Assembly (NCBI RefSeq): GCF_001808955.1
Contig: NZ_KV795254.1
Location: forward strand, 186,296-224,362
Reading direction: 5' to 3'
Source: Rothia sp. HMSC078H08
GTDB lineage: Bacteria > Actinomycetota > Actinomycetes > Actinomycetales > Micrococcaceae
DNA: 38,067 bases
Part shown: positions 1-9,638 of the stretch, piece after piece
Layout: the number at the start of each line of letters is the position of its first letter
Numbering within the stretch: the stretch's first letter is position 1
Made by a program: the position numbers and the translations under genes
The notes under the pieces: model-generated
Told to the model about the DNA's origin: nothing
The model's input: only the letters and a program-made list of their open reading frames with translations
Databases searched by the model: none

Positions 1-1834
1 CGTAAATGGTGTTACCGCTCAGATGCAGATCCTGCCAGTCGCCACCGTACTTAGAGATAGACGAAGAAATACGGCCGTAACCGTTCTTCGAGTAGTTCGC
101 AATCAGGTGGTCAGCGCCGCCAGTCCACACGGTCGAACCAGCATCCTGAACATCGAACTGGAACGCGTACACAATGCGGTCAGTAATGTTCAGCTTCAGC
201 GACGGCTCCCACTCCCACTTAATGTTCGAAGCGTTAGAACCATTCAGCGCCGCCAGGCGGAACGCGCGCTGGTTATTCAGCTCAGTGAAGTAACCCGCAG
301 CGTGAACAGTCGAGTTATCGGACGCAGCGGTAATACCGTTGACCGTACCGTTAAAGTTCGGGCGCCAGTTCCAATCCACCGCACCGTTCGAGAGCTTAAT
401 ACGAGCGGCACCACGCGAGTAAGCGTACGCCTTAGACGTATTGCCCTTTACATGGGTGAAGTTACCGCCAATGTAGAGGTAACCATCCTGAACCAGCAGG
501 GTCTTCACCTGCGCGGCAGCACCATTACGGCGCTGAACCTGAACATCCCACGTGCGGTCAATCTGACCGGTGGTCGCATCCAGAATGACGAAGTGATCAA
601 CCTTCTCGCCATTAACCTCGGTGAACTCGCCACCAACCGCCAGGCGGTTATTCGGCAGAGCCTCCAGAGCCTTAATCTGACCGTTGAAAGTCGGGCGGAA
701 GGAACGAACCAGCTCACCCGAATCCACGTTGTAACCAGCCAGGTACGACTGATCAACGCGCTCGCCGCCAGCCGACTCCACATACTTGAAGTCGCCACCG
801 GTGAAGACGGTGTCGCCCACCTGAGTAATAGCCTGAACGTAAGTGTTCATCTCGTTCTTCTTGCCGGTGCCAGTCTGTTCACTGGTGCGCCAACGAACGG
901 GCATCGTGTAGCTATTGGGCAGAGCACGACGGTTGCTGGCGGCAGAGCCAGAACCAATCTGCGAGAAGTTCAAGTCACGCTGAGTCAGCTTCGGGCGCAG
1001 GAACACCTGGGTGAAGGGGATAGAGTAACCGAAGGAACCGCGCTTGTGGTAAATATACGAATCAGAATTCTCATTACCGAAGTTCACCAGTGCACCGTAC
1101 GCAAAACCAATCTGGTAGCCCTGGTTCGGGTTCGCGAAGAAACGAACAGAGCTGGTGGTAATGCCCGGAGCCATCTCCGAAGCGGAACCGCCCATATGAG
1201 CGGTGCGGTTAATGCCGGCGCCGGTGAACTTCACGGTGCCCCAACGCTGACCGTAGCTCATCGCCCAGGTCCACTGCTCAGTCTGAGGACGCTGAACATA
1301 AACGTTCTGCCACTGGGTTCCCCTCGCATTGTGAGCACGGCGCAGGCGCATGCCGTCGGGAAGGTCCTGAGGCTTAACGCCGTTCAGCAGCGCATTGACA
1401 GTGTTTGCGGGAAGCTGGACCGGAGTAAAAGCGGCAGGACCGGTGGGGTTCTGATGCAGCTGATTCGGGTCGCCGGTGCCATTGTAGGACTCGGTCCAAC
1501 CCTCACGACCGCGACCAATCATGACCCAGCCGCCGCCATCAGTTTCCTGATCGCAGTAGAACTGTGCCGGGCCGCTCATCTGCGGGGTGTACAGCCAGTA
1601 AGTGCCAGAGGAGGCAGAAGGATTAACCTGCTTGACCTCGTAACAGGAAGCAGCCGCTTTATCGCTGCTGGAACCGTCATGGGTTCCGGTCGTAGCCGAG
1701 GCGGGAGTAGTAGGAGTAAGAGGTGCCGCAGTGAAAGCGGTACCAAAAGCGAGTGCGAAAGCGGCCCACTTTTTAGCAGACCATGAACGGGCATGGCGCT
1801 TTTCAGCGGGTTTGTTCGTGTATGTGGTTGTCAT
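1..1834 (-). CDS. Secreted fibrinogen-like (YCDxxxxGGGW) protein with beta-propeller-like repeats, C-terminus cut by window edge
   Basis: Leftward gene open from an ATG at 1834 to the window edge (611 codons, no stop seen). The N-terminus has a basic stretch (KRHARSWSAKK), a hydrophobic segment and an A-T-P-rich region ending in ASA: a Sec signal peptide of about 45-50 residues. From Cys64 comes a bacterial fibrinogen-like segment with FYCDQETDGGGWVMIG around Cys94, the hallmark of the YCDxxxxGGGW family. The second half (about residue 330 on) has recurring VGGEFTEVNG, IGGNFTHVKG and AAGYFTELNN units, each following an aspartate- or serine-rich strand, which resembles DUF5122-type beta-propeller repeats. 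An AGAAAG ribosome-binding site precedes the ATG. The likely role is an extracellular or surface protein binding glycans or host molecules; that role is inference. Long rightward frames in this interval are antisense shadows. Confidence 0.85.
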   Translation of the reverse strand, partial: MTTTYTNKPAEKRHARSWSAKKWAAFALAFGTAFTAAPLTPTTPASATTGTHDGSSSDKAAASCYEVKQVNPSASSGTYWLYTPQMSGPAQFYCDQETDGGGWVMIGRGREGWTESYNGTGDPNQLHQNPTGPAAFTPVQLPANTVNALLNGVKPQDLPDGMRLRRAHNARGTQWQNVYVQRPQTEQWTWAMSYGQRWGTVKFTGAGINRTAHMGGSASEMAPGITTSSVRFFANPNQGYQIGFAYGALVNFGNENSDSYIYHKRGSFGYSIPFTQVFLRPKLTQRDLNFSQIGSGSAASNRRALPNSYTMPVRWRTSEQTGTGKKNEMNTYVQAITQVGDTVFTGGDFKYVESAGGERVDQSYLAGYNVDSGELVRSFRPTFNGQIKALEALPNNRLAVGGEFTEVNGEKVDHFVILDATTGQIDRTWDVQVQRRNGAAAQVKTLLVQDGYLYIGGNFTHVKGNTSKAYAYSRGAARIKLSNGAVDWNWRPNFNGTVNGITAASDNSTVHAAGYFTELNNQRAFRLAALNGSNASNIKWEWEPSLKLNITDRIVYAFQFDVQDAGSTVWTGGADHLIANYSKNGYGRISSSISKYGGDWQDLHLSGNTIY

Positions 1835-2391
1835 ATGCGTCTTTCTGATGCGACGTTCCGGAAGAAACATCGAAAGATACGGTGAATTTAGCGCACTAGA
1901 AAAACCGCAGTAAGTACTGAAAACCTGAGGTTGGTTGGAAGAGGTAAACAGAATCCGGAAGGGGATATACTGTCTGGTTTTTCTGTAAGCGTTAATGATT
2001 AGGGTACAGGATTAAGCTGTGAAAATAATGGTGCACAAAGTGCAAAGACGCTCATGAGTGTGTGATTTGCGCCCCATGCGATGAGCGTTGTGGCACAGGA
2101 ACAGACACGGAAGAAAACCATACTCAAATATCACCCACGAAAGCGACAACCGAGTGCAAAAAGGAATATATTCCATCGCAGAAGAATACAAGAGAAAAAT
2201 GCCAGAAAAAGCGGACAAGTCCTACAATGGAAAAGCCGCAAAAAAACACCCCAAAACGCACAAAAAGCACCATGAAATAAAGGCAAATTCACTCGGACGC
2301 CCCAAACCGGCACCGCCCAATACCGACTATCCATAGCAGCCCTCCACCAGCTCAACCGCCGCAAGCGAAGACCCCAGACTCAGGAGAACCC
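1835..2391. other. A+T-rich intergenic region between the divergent fibrinogen-like gene and mfd
   Basis: 557 bases with no convincing gene, visibly richer in A+T than its surroundings. It must hold the promoters of both divergent neighbours. Several overlapping short frames (60-82 codons, Lys/His-rich) run through 2062-2336, but they differ in every frame, lack family resemblance and look like the by-product of A-rich sequence. A perfect 12-base palindrome, GGAATATATTCC, sits at 2163-2174. No clear -35/-10 pair was found. Confidence 0.6.
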
Positions 2392-5300
2392 GTGAGCACC
2401 ACCCGAAAAGCTACTGCACAGCCCCTCGAGGCACCCCTGCACCCCCTCCTGAACACCCTCAACCAACTCAGCAGCTGGGCCGCGATCCGCACCGCCGCCT
2501 CCGCACAGCCCGCTGAACGTAGCGCACGCACCCTCATCGGCGCCGTCGCCGGAACCCACGCCGCGCTCATTGCAGACATCTCCACCGCAGTACGCGATAC
2601 CACCGCTGAAGCGCTCAGCCTCATCATCGCCCCCACCGACCGCCAAGCAGAAGACCTCGCCGCAGCCCTGCGCTCCTACCTGCCCGCCGCCGACATCGCG
2701 CTCTTCCCCGCCTGGGAAACCCTGCCCCACGAACGCCTCTCACCGCGCTCCGACACCGTAGGCCGCCGCCTGCAGGTACTGCGCGCCATGACCGGGGATG
2801 CGGCTAAACGCCCCCAGGTTGTTATCGCACCCGTACGCGCGGTCATCCAGCCCATCGTCACCGGCATCGAAAAGCTCGAACCCGTGCACCTGGTCCGCGG
2901 CGAAGAATACCCCTTCAAAGATGTGGTGCGTGGCCTCAACGACGCCGCATACTCCCGCGTAGACCTGGTCGCCAAGCGCGGCGAATACGCCGTACGAGGC
3001 GGCATTATCGACGTCTTCCCGCCCACCGCAACTACCCCCGTCCGCCTCGAATTCTTCGGCGACGAACTCGACGAAATGCGCCACTTCTCCGTCGCCGACC
3101 AGCGCACCCTCAGTGGGGGAGAAGAGCTTACCGAACTCACTCTGCTGCCCTGCCGCGAACTGCTCATCACCCCCGAGGTCATGAGCCGCGCCGCACGACT
3201 GAAAGCCGACTACCCGGCAGCCGCAGCCATGCTTGAGAAGATTGCCGGCGGAATCTACGTCGAAGGCATGGAATCGCTCACCCCGCTGCTCATCGAATCC
3301 ATGAACACCCTCACCGAGCTGCTGCCGGCAGGGTCCATGATCATTAACGTCGAACCCGAGCGCGTGCGCGCCCGCGCCGAAGACCTCGTCGCCACCAACG
3401 AAGAATTCCTCGCCGCAGCATGGGACACCTCTGCAGAAGCCGACGCAGTAGCACCCATCGACCTCGGCCAGCTCCGCATGAGCGACAGTGGATTCCGCAC
3501 CATCGACCAAACCACCGCACAGGCACTCGAAGCCAAGCTCAGCTGGTGGGAAATCACCGAACTCGTCACCGACGCAGACCTACTCGAAGACGCCGCCGGG
3601 GCGCTCCAGAACCAGGGCATCGCCGACGCCATCGAAGACGGATTCGACACCTACACCGTCAACGCCACCCCCGCAACCGCATTCAACGGTTCCGTCGAAC
3701 GCATGCTCAGCCAGGTCGGCGACCTCATCCGTCAACAGTGGACCGTCCTCGCCCTCACCAACGGCCGCGGCTCCACTGACCGACTCATCGACCTCTTCCA
3801 CTCCGGCGAAGGGGCACCCGCCGTACCCGCAGCCCGCCGAACCAGCCTCGAAGCCGACCCCGCTGGCAAACTCGAACACGGCATCGTCGAGGTGTGCGAG
3901 GCGCCCGCCTCCGCAGGCTTCCTCGTTGAGGAGGCGAAGCTCGCCGTCTTCACCGAAGCCGAACTGCTCGGCCGCCGCGGAACCTACGCACCCCGAGGCG
4001 CCGCCGGACAAAAATTCAAGACACGCCGCCGCCGCAACGCCGTCGACCCGCTCGCGCTGAACCCCGGCGACTACGTGGTGCACGAACGCCACGGCATCGG
4101 CAGGTTCGTCGAGATGACCTCCCGCCCGGTGGCTGGTGCATCCCCGGTCAACGGCGTGCAGCCCATGAAGGAATACCTGGTCATCGAGTACGCCCCCGCC
4201 AAGCGCGGCGGCGCACCCGACCGCCTCTTCGTGCCCTCCGACCAGCTGGATCTGATTTCCAACTACGTGGGTGGCGAGAACCCGAGCCTGTCCAAGATGG
4301 GCGGTAGTGACTGGGCTAAGACCAAGTCCCGCGCTCGCAAGGCAGTCAAGGAAATCGCCGCCGACCTGGTGAAACTCTACTCGGCACGCCAGGCCTCGCG
4401 CGGTCACGCCTTCGCCGCAGACACCCCCTGGCAGCGAGAGCTGGAAGAGTCCTTCCCCTACAACGAGACTCCCGACCAGCTCACCGCCATTCACGAGGTA
4501 AAGGAGGACATGGAGAAAGAAATCCCCATGGACCGCCTCATCTCCGGCGACGTGGGCTTCGGCAAAACCGAGGTTGCCGTGCGTGCCGCATTCAAGGCGG
4601 TGCAGGACGGCAAACAGGTTGCCGTACTCGTACCCACGACCCTGCTCGCGCAGCAGCACTACGAGACGTTCAGCGAGCGCTTCTCGGGATTCCCCGTGAA
4701 GATTCGCGTGCTCTCCCGCTTCCAGAAGGCGAAAGAAACCCGCCAGATTACCGAAGAAATCGCATCCGGCGCGGTGGACGTGGTGATCGGTACCCACCGC
4801 ATCCTCTCGGACAGCGTGGTGTTCAAGGACCTGGGCCTGGTCATCATTGACGAGGAACAACGCTTTGGCGTGGAGCACAAGGAAAAGCTCAAGCAGATGC
4901 GCACCAACGTGGACGTGCTGGCCATGAGCGCAACCCCGATTCCGCGCACCCTGGAAATGTCGCTAACCGGTATTCGTGAGACCTCCACCCTTGCCACCGC
5001 GCCGGAGGAGCGCCACCCCGTGCTGACCTTCGTCGGCCCGCGTACCGACAGCCAGATTACCGCCGCGATCCGCCGCGAGATCATGCGTGAAGGACAGGTT
5101 TTCTTCGTGCACAACCGCGTGGCTGACATCGACGATGTTGCCGCCGAAATCGGCAAGCTCGTGCCGGAGGCGCGCATCGCCACCGCCCACGGCCGCATGA
5201 GCGAATCGCGCCTGGAGCAGATTATTGTGGACTTCTGGGAGCGCCGCTTTGACGTGCTGGTGTGCACGACCATCGTGGAGACGGGCCTGGATATTTCGAA

Positions 5301-6138
5301 CGCGAACACGCTCATCGTGGACCACGCCCAGAACTACGGTCTGAGCCAGTTGCACCAGCTGCGCGGACGTGTGGGTCGTGGCCGCGAGCGCGCCTACGCG
5401 TACTTCCTGTACCCGGTGGATAAGACCCTCGGCGAGATTGCGCACGAGCGTCTGAAGGCCGTCGCGACCCACAATGAGCTGGGTGCGGGTCTGCAGCTCG
5501 CGATGAAGGACCTGGAGATTCGCGGTGCCGGCAACCTGCTCGGTGGCGAACAGTCCGGCCATATTGCCGGTGTCGGTTTTGACCTGTACCTGCGTCTGGT
5601 GGGCGAGGCGGTGGCGAACTACCGCGGCGAGAAGGAAGAGCGCGAGATCGAGACGAAGATTGACCTGCCCGTCAACGCGCATATTCCGCACACCTACATT
5701 GACTCGGAGCGTCTGCGCCTGCAGGCATACCGCCAGATTGCCGCCGCCGATACCGAAGAGAAGATTGCGGAGGCACGCGAGGAACTGGTTGACCGTTACG
5801 GCGAGCTGCCGGAGGCGGTAGAGAACCTGCTTGCCGTGGCGACGGTGCGTATGCACGCCCGTGCCGCCGGTATTCATGAGCTGGTGGTATTGGGGCCGAA
5901 GGTGCGTGTGGTGACCGCTACGCCGCTGCCGGAGTCCCGCCAGATGCGTCTGAAGCGCGTGTATCCGGGGTCCACGCACGCTCAGCCGAAGGGCATGGAT
6001 ACCTGGCTGACGCTGGTTCCGCGCCCGAAGACCATGCCGGTTGGCGGTAAGGACTTGGTGGACGGCGCGATGCTGCAGTGGGCTGAGAAGTTCATTAACT
6101 CGATTTATTCGGAGAAGCCGCAGGCTCTCGAGGACTAG
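2392..6138 (+). CDS. mfd: Transcription-repair-coupling factor Mfd
   Basis: 1248 residues, the usual Mfd length. The protein is an ATP-driven DNA translocase that removes RNA polymerase stalled at lesions and recruits UvrA. The GTG start at 2392 follows AGGAGA at good distance. The N-terminal third is UvrB-like (RGGIIDVFPP, VRLEFFGDELDEMR). The RNA-polymerase-interacting segment begins at DYVVHERHGIGRFVEM near residue 560. The helicase core has the Walker A motif SGDVGFGKTE (Lys725), the Walker B motif DEEQ (820-823), SATPIPRTLEMSLTG, and the QLRGRVGRGRERAYAYF motif VI. The C-terminal TRCF domain follows (IDLPVNAHIPHTYI). It stands alone as a transcription unit, with an A+T-rich gap upstream and a hairpin terminator downstream. 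Confidence 0.98.
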   Translation: MSTTRKATAQPLEAPLHPLLNTLNQLSSWAAIRTAASAQPAERSARTLIGAVAGTHAALIADISTAVRDTTAEALSLIIAPTDRQAEDLAAALRSYLPAADIALFPAWETLPHERLSPRSDTVGRRLQVLRAMTGDAAKRPQVVIAPVRAVIQPIVTGIEKLEPVHLVRGEEYPFKDVVRGLNDAAYSRVDLVAKRGEYAVRGGIIDVFPPTATTPVRLEFFGDELDEMRHFSVADQRTLSGGEELTELTLLPCRELLITPEVMSRAARLKADYPAAAAMLEKIAGGIYVEGMESLTPLLIESMNTLTELLPAGSMIINVEPERVRARAEDLVATNEEFLAAAWDTSAEADAVAPIDLGQLRMSDSGFRTIDQTTAQALEAKLSWWEITELVTDADLLEDAAGALQNQGIADAIEDGFDTYTVNATPATAFNGSVERMLSQVGDLIRQQWTVLALTNGRGSTDRLIDLFHSGEGAPAVPAARRTSLEADPAGKLEHGIVEVCEAPASAGFLVEEAKLAVFTEAELLGRRGTYAPRGAAGQKFKTRRRRNAVDPLALNPGDYVVHERHGIGRFVEMTSRPVAGASPVNGVQPMKEYLVIEYAPAKRGGAPDRLFVPSDQLDLISNYVGGENPSLSKMGGSDWAKTKSRARKAVKEIAADLVKLYSARQASRGHAFAADTPWQRELEESFPYNETPDQLTAIHEVKEDMEKEIPMDRLISGDVGFGKTEVAVRAAFKAVQDGKQVAVLVPTTLLAQQHYETFSERFSGFPVKIRVLSRFQKAKETRQITEEIASGAVDVVIGTHRILSDSVVFKDLGLVIIDEEQRFGVEHKEKLKQMRTNVDVLAMSATPIPRTLEMSLTGIRETSTLATAPEERHPVLTFVGPRTDSQITAAIRREIMREGQVFFVHNRVADIDDVAAEIGKLVPEARIATAHGRMSESRLEQIIVDFWERRFDVLVCTTIVETGLDISNANTLIVDHAQNYGLSQLHQLRGRVGRGRERAYAYFLYPVDKTLGEIAHERLKAVATHNELGAGLQLAMKDLEIRGAGNLLGGEQSGHIAGVGFDLYLRLVGEAVANYRGEKEEREIETKIDLPVNAHIPHTYIDSERLRLQAYRQIAAADTEEKIAEAREELVDRYGELPEAVENLLAVATVRMHARAAGIHELVVLGPKVRVVTATPLPESRQMRLKRVYPGSTHAQPKGMDTWLTLVPRPKTMPVGGKDLVDGAMLQWAEKFINSIYSEKPQALED

Positions 6139-6193
6139 AGGAAACAGGGGCAGGGGAGTGCCCGGTCATACCGGGTTGCCACGTCAGAAAATG

Positions 6194-6237
6194 CTCGCCG
6201 TGCAGATTGCCACAATATGGCACATCTGCACGGCGAG
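6194..6237 (+). terminator. Hairpin terminator after mfd
   Basis: Perfect 14-base inverted repeat CTCGCCGTGCAGAT / ATCTGCACGGCGAG (6194-6207 and 6224-6237). The stem continues inward as TGCCA/TGGCA around a CAATA loop with one bulged base. No strong T run follows, so it may be a weaker or Rho-assisted terminator. It lies between mfd and the lpdA-like gene. Confidence 0.7.
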
Positions 6238-6278
6238 TGCGTTTGCCCCACGCAGGCGGCATAGCTCACAATTAAGGC

Positions 6279-7697
6279 ATGACTTCAAAGGTGAACTACG
6301 CATCTCAGCGAATTGTAATTATTGGTGGTGGCCCCGGCGGCTACGAGGCGGCGATGGTGGCTGCCGCATCCAACGCGGACGTGACTCTGATCGAGCGTAA
6401 TGCCATTGGTGGCTCCGCCGTTCTGACTGACGTTGTGCCCTCTAAGACCCTAATCGCTACGGCGGATATGATGACCCGCTTCTCTGAGGCGGGTAGCTTG
6501 GGCATTGAAAATACGAAGGGTAAGGCTCCGCAGCTTCGTGTTGATATGGACCGTGTGAACCGCCGAGTCCGCGACCTGGCTCAGCAGCAGTCTGCCGACA
6601 TTAAGCGCGCCCTGGCTTCTGCAGGAGTGAAGATTATTCACGGTACCGGTAAGCTCCTGGACCGCCACACCGTTCAGGTGACCGATGAAGCTGGTCTGGT
6701 CTACCCCCTGCAGGCGGACTTTGTGATGCTGTCGGTGGGTACGCATCCGCGCGAAATGGCGACCGGTATGCCTGATGGCGAGCGCATCCTGACCTGGACT
6801 CAGCTGTACAACCTCTCCGAAGTTCCCGAGGAACTGATTGTGATTGGTTCGGGTGTGACCGGTGCGGAGTTCGCTTCGGCATATAACGGTCTGGGGTCTA
6901 AGGTTACGCTGGTGTCTTCGCGTGACCGTGTGCTTCCCGGTGAGGACGAGGACGCAGCTCGCGTGCTGGAGGACGTCTTTGAGCGTCGCGGCGTGCGAGT
7001 GATGCCGCGTTCCCGTGCGGCTGCTGTTGAGCGTACTGAGGACGGCTCAGGTGTCATCGTGACCCTGTCCGATGGCCGTAAGGTCTCTGGCACTCACTGC
7101 CTGGTGGCTATTGGTTCGATTCCGAACACTGAGGATTTGGGCTTGGAAGCTGCCGGTGTGGAGCAGACCCCGAGCGGCCATATTAAGGTGGACGGCGTGT
7201 CCCGCACGAGCGTGAACAGCATTTACGCCGCTGGCGACTGCACGGGCGTGTACCCACTGGCTTCCGTGGCTGCAATGCAGGGCCGTATCGCTATGGCGCA
7301 CATCCTCGGTGATGCGGTGCGCCCGCTGCGTACCGATAAGGTTGCCGCAAATATCTTCACCTCCCCGGAGATTGCGACTGTGGGTGTGAGTGAGAAGGAC
7401 CTTGCCGAGGGGGCGTACCGTGGCGATGCGGTGACCCTGCAGCTGAGCACCAACCCGCGCGCGAAGATGATGGCGATGCGCGATGGATTCGTGAAGATTT
7501 TTGCTCGCCGCCACTCCGGCACCGTCATCGGTGGCGTGGTGGTTGGTCAGCGCGCCTCCGAGCTGATTTACCCTATCGCCCTGGCTGTGGAGAAGAAGCT
7601 CGCGGTGGATGACCTGGCGGACACCTTCACGGTTTACCCCTCGCTCTCCGGCTCTATTGCTGAGGCTGCGCGCAAGCTGCACACTCGCGGCCTGTAG
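6279..7697 (+). CDS. lpdA: NAD(P)H-quinone dehydrogenase / LpdA-type flavoprotein disulfide reductase homologue
   Basis: 472 residues. FAD-binding GGGPGGYEAA (residues 16-25), NAD-binding IGSGVTGAEFAS, second FAD motif YAAGDCTGVYPLASVA, and a C-terminal dimerisation domain with VYPSLSGSIAEAARKL. It resembles M. tuberculosis Rv3303c (LpdA) rather than true lipoamide dehydrogenase. The redox CxxxxC motif is absent: the segment reads GGSAVLTDVVPSK, with Ala47 and Val52 at the two cysteine positions, and the usual C-terminal His-Glu pair is replaced by the YPSLS version. It therefore cannot do disulfide chemistry through this site and probably passes electrons from NAD(P)H to quinones. ATG start at 6279; there is no Shine-Dalgarno at usable distance, but TTGCCC (6243) and CACAAT (6267) are placed for a leaderless or nearly leaderless transcript. 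Confidence 0.9.
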   Translation: MTSKVNYASQRIVIIGGGPGGYEAAMVAAASNADVTLIERNAIGGSAVLTDVVPSKTLIATADMMTRFSEAGSLGIENTKGKAPQLRVDMDRVNRRVRDLAQQQSADIKRALASAGVKIIHGTGKLLDRHTVQVTDEAGLVYPLQADFVMLSVGTHPREMATGMPDGERILTWTQLYNLSEVPEELIVIGSGVTGAEFASAYNGLGSKVTLVSSRDRVLPGEDEDAARVLEDVFERRGVRVMPRSRAAAVERTEDGSGVIVTLSDGRKVSGTHCLVAIGSIPNTEDLGLEAAGVEQTPSGHIKVDGVSRTSVNSIYAAGDCTGVYPLASVAAMQGRIAMAHILGDAVRPLRTDKVAANIFTSPEIATVGVSEKDLAEGAYRGDAVTLQLSTNPRAKMMAMRDGFVKIFARRHSGTVIGGVVVGQRASELIYPIALAVEKKLAVDDLADTFTVYPSLSGSIAEAARKLHTRGL

Positions 7698-7768
7698 CCG
7701 GCGCATAGATACCCTGGGCTTGTAGAGAGCCGCTATCTCAGAAGCTCACAGAATCTCTGAAACGCACA

Positions 7769-7827
7769 AAAGCGGTGGGGGTCACTTCCTGAGTTCCTAA
7801 GAATCAGGAGGTGACCCCCACCGCTTT
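7769..7827. terminator. Bidirectional terminator between convergent lpdA-like and MHS transporter genes
   Basis: A very strong hairpin. Outer arms AAAGCGGTGGGGGTCAC (7769-7785) and GTGACCCCCACCGCTTT (7811-7827) pair perfectly. After a T-G wobble, inner arms TCCTGA (7787-7792) and TCAGGA (7804-7809) also pair. A/T flanks on both sides suit termination in both directions. Confidence 0.9.
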
Positions 7828-7856
7828 GCCGTAGAGACGCTTAGCGCCGCGAAGCT

Positions 7857-9257
7857 TTACTTCGTGGTGCTGACGGCGTTCATGTCCACGTCACGGGTTT
7901 CGTGAGTGAGCAGAATGAAGACAACGCTCAGAATCGATGCGAATGCCAGGTAGCCGCCCACTGCAGCCACACCGTAAGTGGAGTTCAACCAAACAGCCAC
8001 GAACGGGGTCAGTGCCGCGCCGAGGATGGACGCCACGTTGTAGGCGATACCGCTGGCGGTGTAACGCACGTTAGTGGGGTACAGCTCCGGCAGGTATGCG
8101 GACATGGAACCGAAGGACAGACCCATCAGGCACATACCGATAAAGATGAAGAGGGTAACCACAGCGGCGTTTGCGTTCGCGCCGGTACCAACAACGGAGG
8201 GAGAGATGAACAGACCGAAGGACAGACCGAAGACCGCCATCGCGATGGTGGTCCACAGCTGCTGGGTGCGGCGGCCGTACTTGTCAGCCAGCCAACCCGA
8301 GATCGGGATGAAGATTGCGAAGCCGATGATGGAGATCAGCTGAATGATCAGGAACTCGCGGTAGGGGATAGCCAGGCCGCCCTTATCCGCCTTGCCGATA
8401 CCGTAGGAGAGGACCCAAGCGGTCATCAGGTAGAACAGCACATAGCATGCCACCATGATGAAGGTGCCCTGAATCATGGGCCACCAAGCGACCTTGAACG
8501 CCTCAACGAGCGGGGTCTTCACCTTCTCGTTGTTAGCGGCAGCCTTGGCGAAGACGGGGGTCTCCTCCAGCTTGAAACGCACGTACAGACCAACGGCGAC
8601 CATCACGATGGACAGCAGGAACGGAATACGCCAACCCCAAATGAGGAAGGGGTGCTCGAGGTTCTTCGCGTCGGTTGCGGAGTTGAAGGTAATCCAGCTG
8701 GTCAGCAACAGCATGAAGCCGTTCGCAAGCACGAAGCCGATGGGTGCACCCAGCTGAGGCCACATCGCGGCGCGGGCGCGCTTGCCATCCTCAGCGTATT
8801 CGCTCGCGAGCAGCGCCGCACCGGACCATTCGCCGCCCAGGCCCAAGCCCTGGCAGAAACGCATAATGGTCAGCATGGTCGGTGCCCACAGACCAATCTG
8901 GTGATAGGTGGGCAGCAGACCGATGATGAAGGTTGCCAGACCCATGGTGAGCAGTGCACCGACGAGGGTAGCCTTACGACCGATCTTGTCGCCGAAGTGG
9001 CCGAAGATCACGGAACCGAGGGGGCGCGCGATGAATGCGACGCCGAAGGTAGCGAAGGAAGCCAGAAGCTCGGTGGTTGCGTCCTTCGAGGGGAAGAACA
9101 GCACGGGGAACACAGCCACTGCTGCAGTGGCGTAAATGTAGAAATCGTAGAACTCGATGGTGGTACCAACGAGCGAGGCGAGAATAACTCGACTGCGAGG
9201 AGTCGTATTCTTCACCGGTGCAGCAGACGCTTTCGTGTCGGATGCAGAAGCGCTCAT
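7857..9257 (-). CDS. MFS transporter, metabolite:H+ symporter (MHS) family
   Basis: 466 residues with about 12 hydrophobic segments. The N-terminal VGTTIEFYDFYIYATAA and FPSKDATTELLASFATFGVAF are typical of the MHS branch (ShiA, KgtP, ProP relatives). The loop 2-3 signature is GHFGDKIGRKATL, followed by FCQGLGLGGEWSGAALLASEY. It likely imports a small organic acid, osmolyte or shikimate-like compound with protons; the substrate cannot be told from sequence. An upstream in-frame TTG at 9296 is possible, but the ATG at 9257 has a GGGAG site 8 bases upstream and gives the usual N-terminus (MSASASD). It stands alone, with its own promoter candidate at 9431 and a shared terminator. Confidence 0.9.
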   Translation of the reverse strand: MSASASDTKASAAPVKNTTPRSRVILASLVGTTIEFYDFYIYATAAVAVFPVLFFPSKDATTELLASFATFGVAFIARPLGSVIFGHFGDKIGRKATLVGALLTMGLATFIIGLLPTYHQIGLWAPTMLTIMRFCQGLGLGGEWSGAALLASEYAEDGKRARAAMWPQLGAPIGFVLANGFMLLLTSWITFNSATDAKNLEHPFLIWGWRIPFLLSIVMVAVGLYVRFKLEETPVFAKAAANNEKVKTPLVEAFKVAWWPMIQGTFIMVACYVLFYLMTAWVLSYGIGKADKGGLAIPYREFLIIQLISIIGFAIFIPISGWLADKYGRRTQQLWTTIAMAVFGLSFGLFISPSVVGTGANANAAVVTLFIFIGMCLMGLSFGSMSAYLPELYPTNVRYTASGIAYNVASILGAALTPFVAVWLNSTYGVAAVGGYLAFASILSVVFILLTHETRDVDMNAVSTTK

Positions 9258-9538
9258 GAGGAAAACTCCCGAGATGGTGAATTTGTGTGTACGCAAGGAG
9301 CCTGAGGTAGGTGTTCCGTTGCCGGTCAGCGCGGGAGGCGGGTATGCCGTAGGCGCGTACTGGGTGCCGTGACCGCACCGGGTGGGGTGCGGCAGGCGTC
9401 GGATTCTGAAAGGCTCCTCTAAAGTGCAACATTATAACTCTGTTCAGAAAAACCCAAACAAATACAGCCACTATCTGGACGCGAACACAGGGGTTAGCGG
9501 CGTAAATCCCACCTAAACAGGCAAGAGCGGACATAGAA
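9258..9538 (-). promoter_or_regulatory. Promoter candidate and long leader of the MHS transporter
   Basis: On the minus strand a consensus TATAAT lies at 9431-9436, with TTTGGG 16 bases or TTGTTT 19 bases upstream as the -35 element. This predicts a leader of about 165 bases before the ATG at 9257. No known riboswitch was recognised in the leader. Short frames here overlap the transporter gene antisense or out of phase and are not believed. Confidence 0.45.
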
Positions 9539-9587
9539 AATCCCCCGGAAAGATACGAGGTATTACCTCATACCCTTCCGGGGGATT
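9539..9587 (-). terminator. Terminator after accA
   Basis: Arms AATCCCCCGGAA (9539-9550) and TTCCGGGGGATT (9576-9587) pair perfectly. An inner GAGGTA/TACCTC pair (9557-9569) extends the structure. It lies directly after the accA stop in the leftward direction. Confidence 0.8.
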
Positions 9588-9638
9588 CGTATAGCCTATG
9601 GCGCTCGCAGTCGCGAGACCTCAGTACCGAGCGAAGCG

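Noticed and set aside
23..1786. 587-codon rightward frame at the left edge
   Set aside because: The opposite strand encodes a signal peptide and YCDxxxxGGGW domain; the rightward product has no features.
2062..2336. Overlapping 64-82 codon frames before mfd
   Set aside because: Three frames overlap in the same A-rich stretch, with no consistent ribosome-binding site or family likeness.
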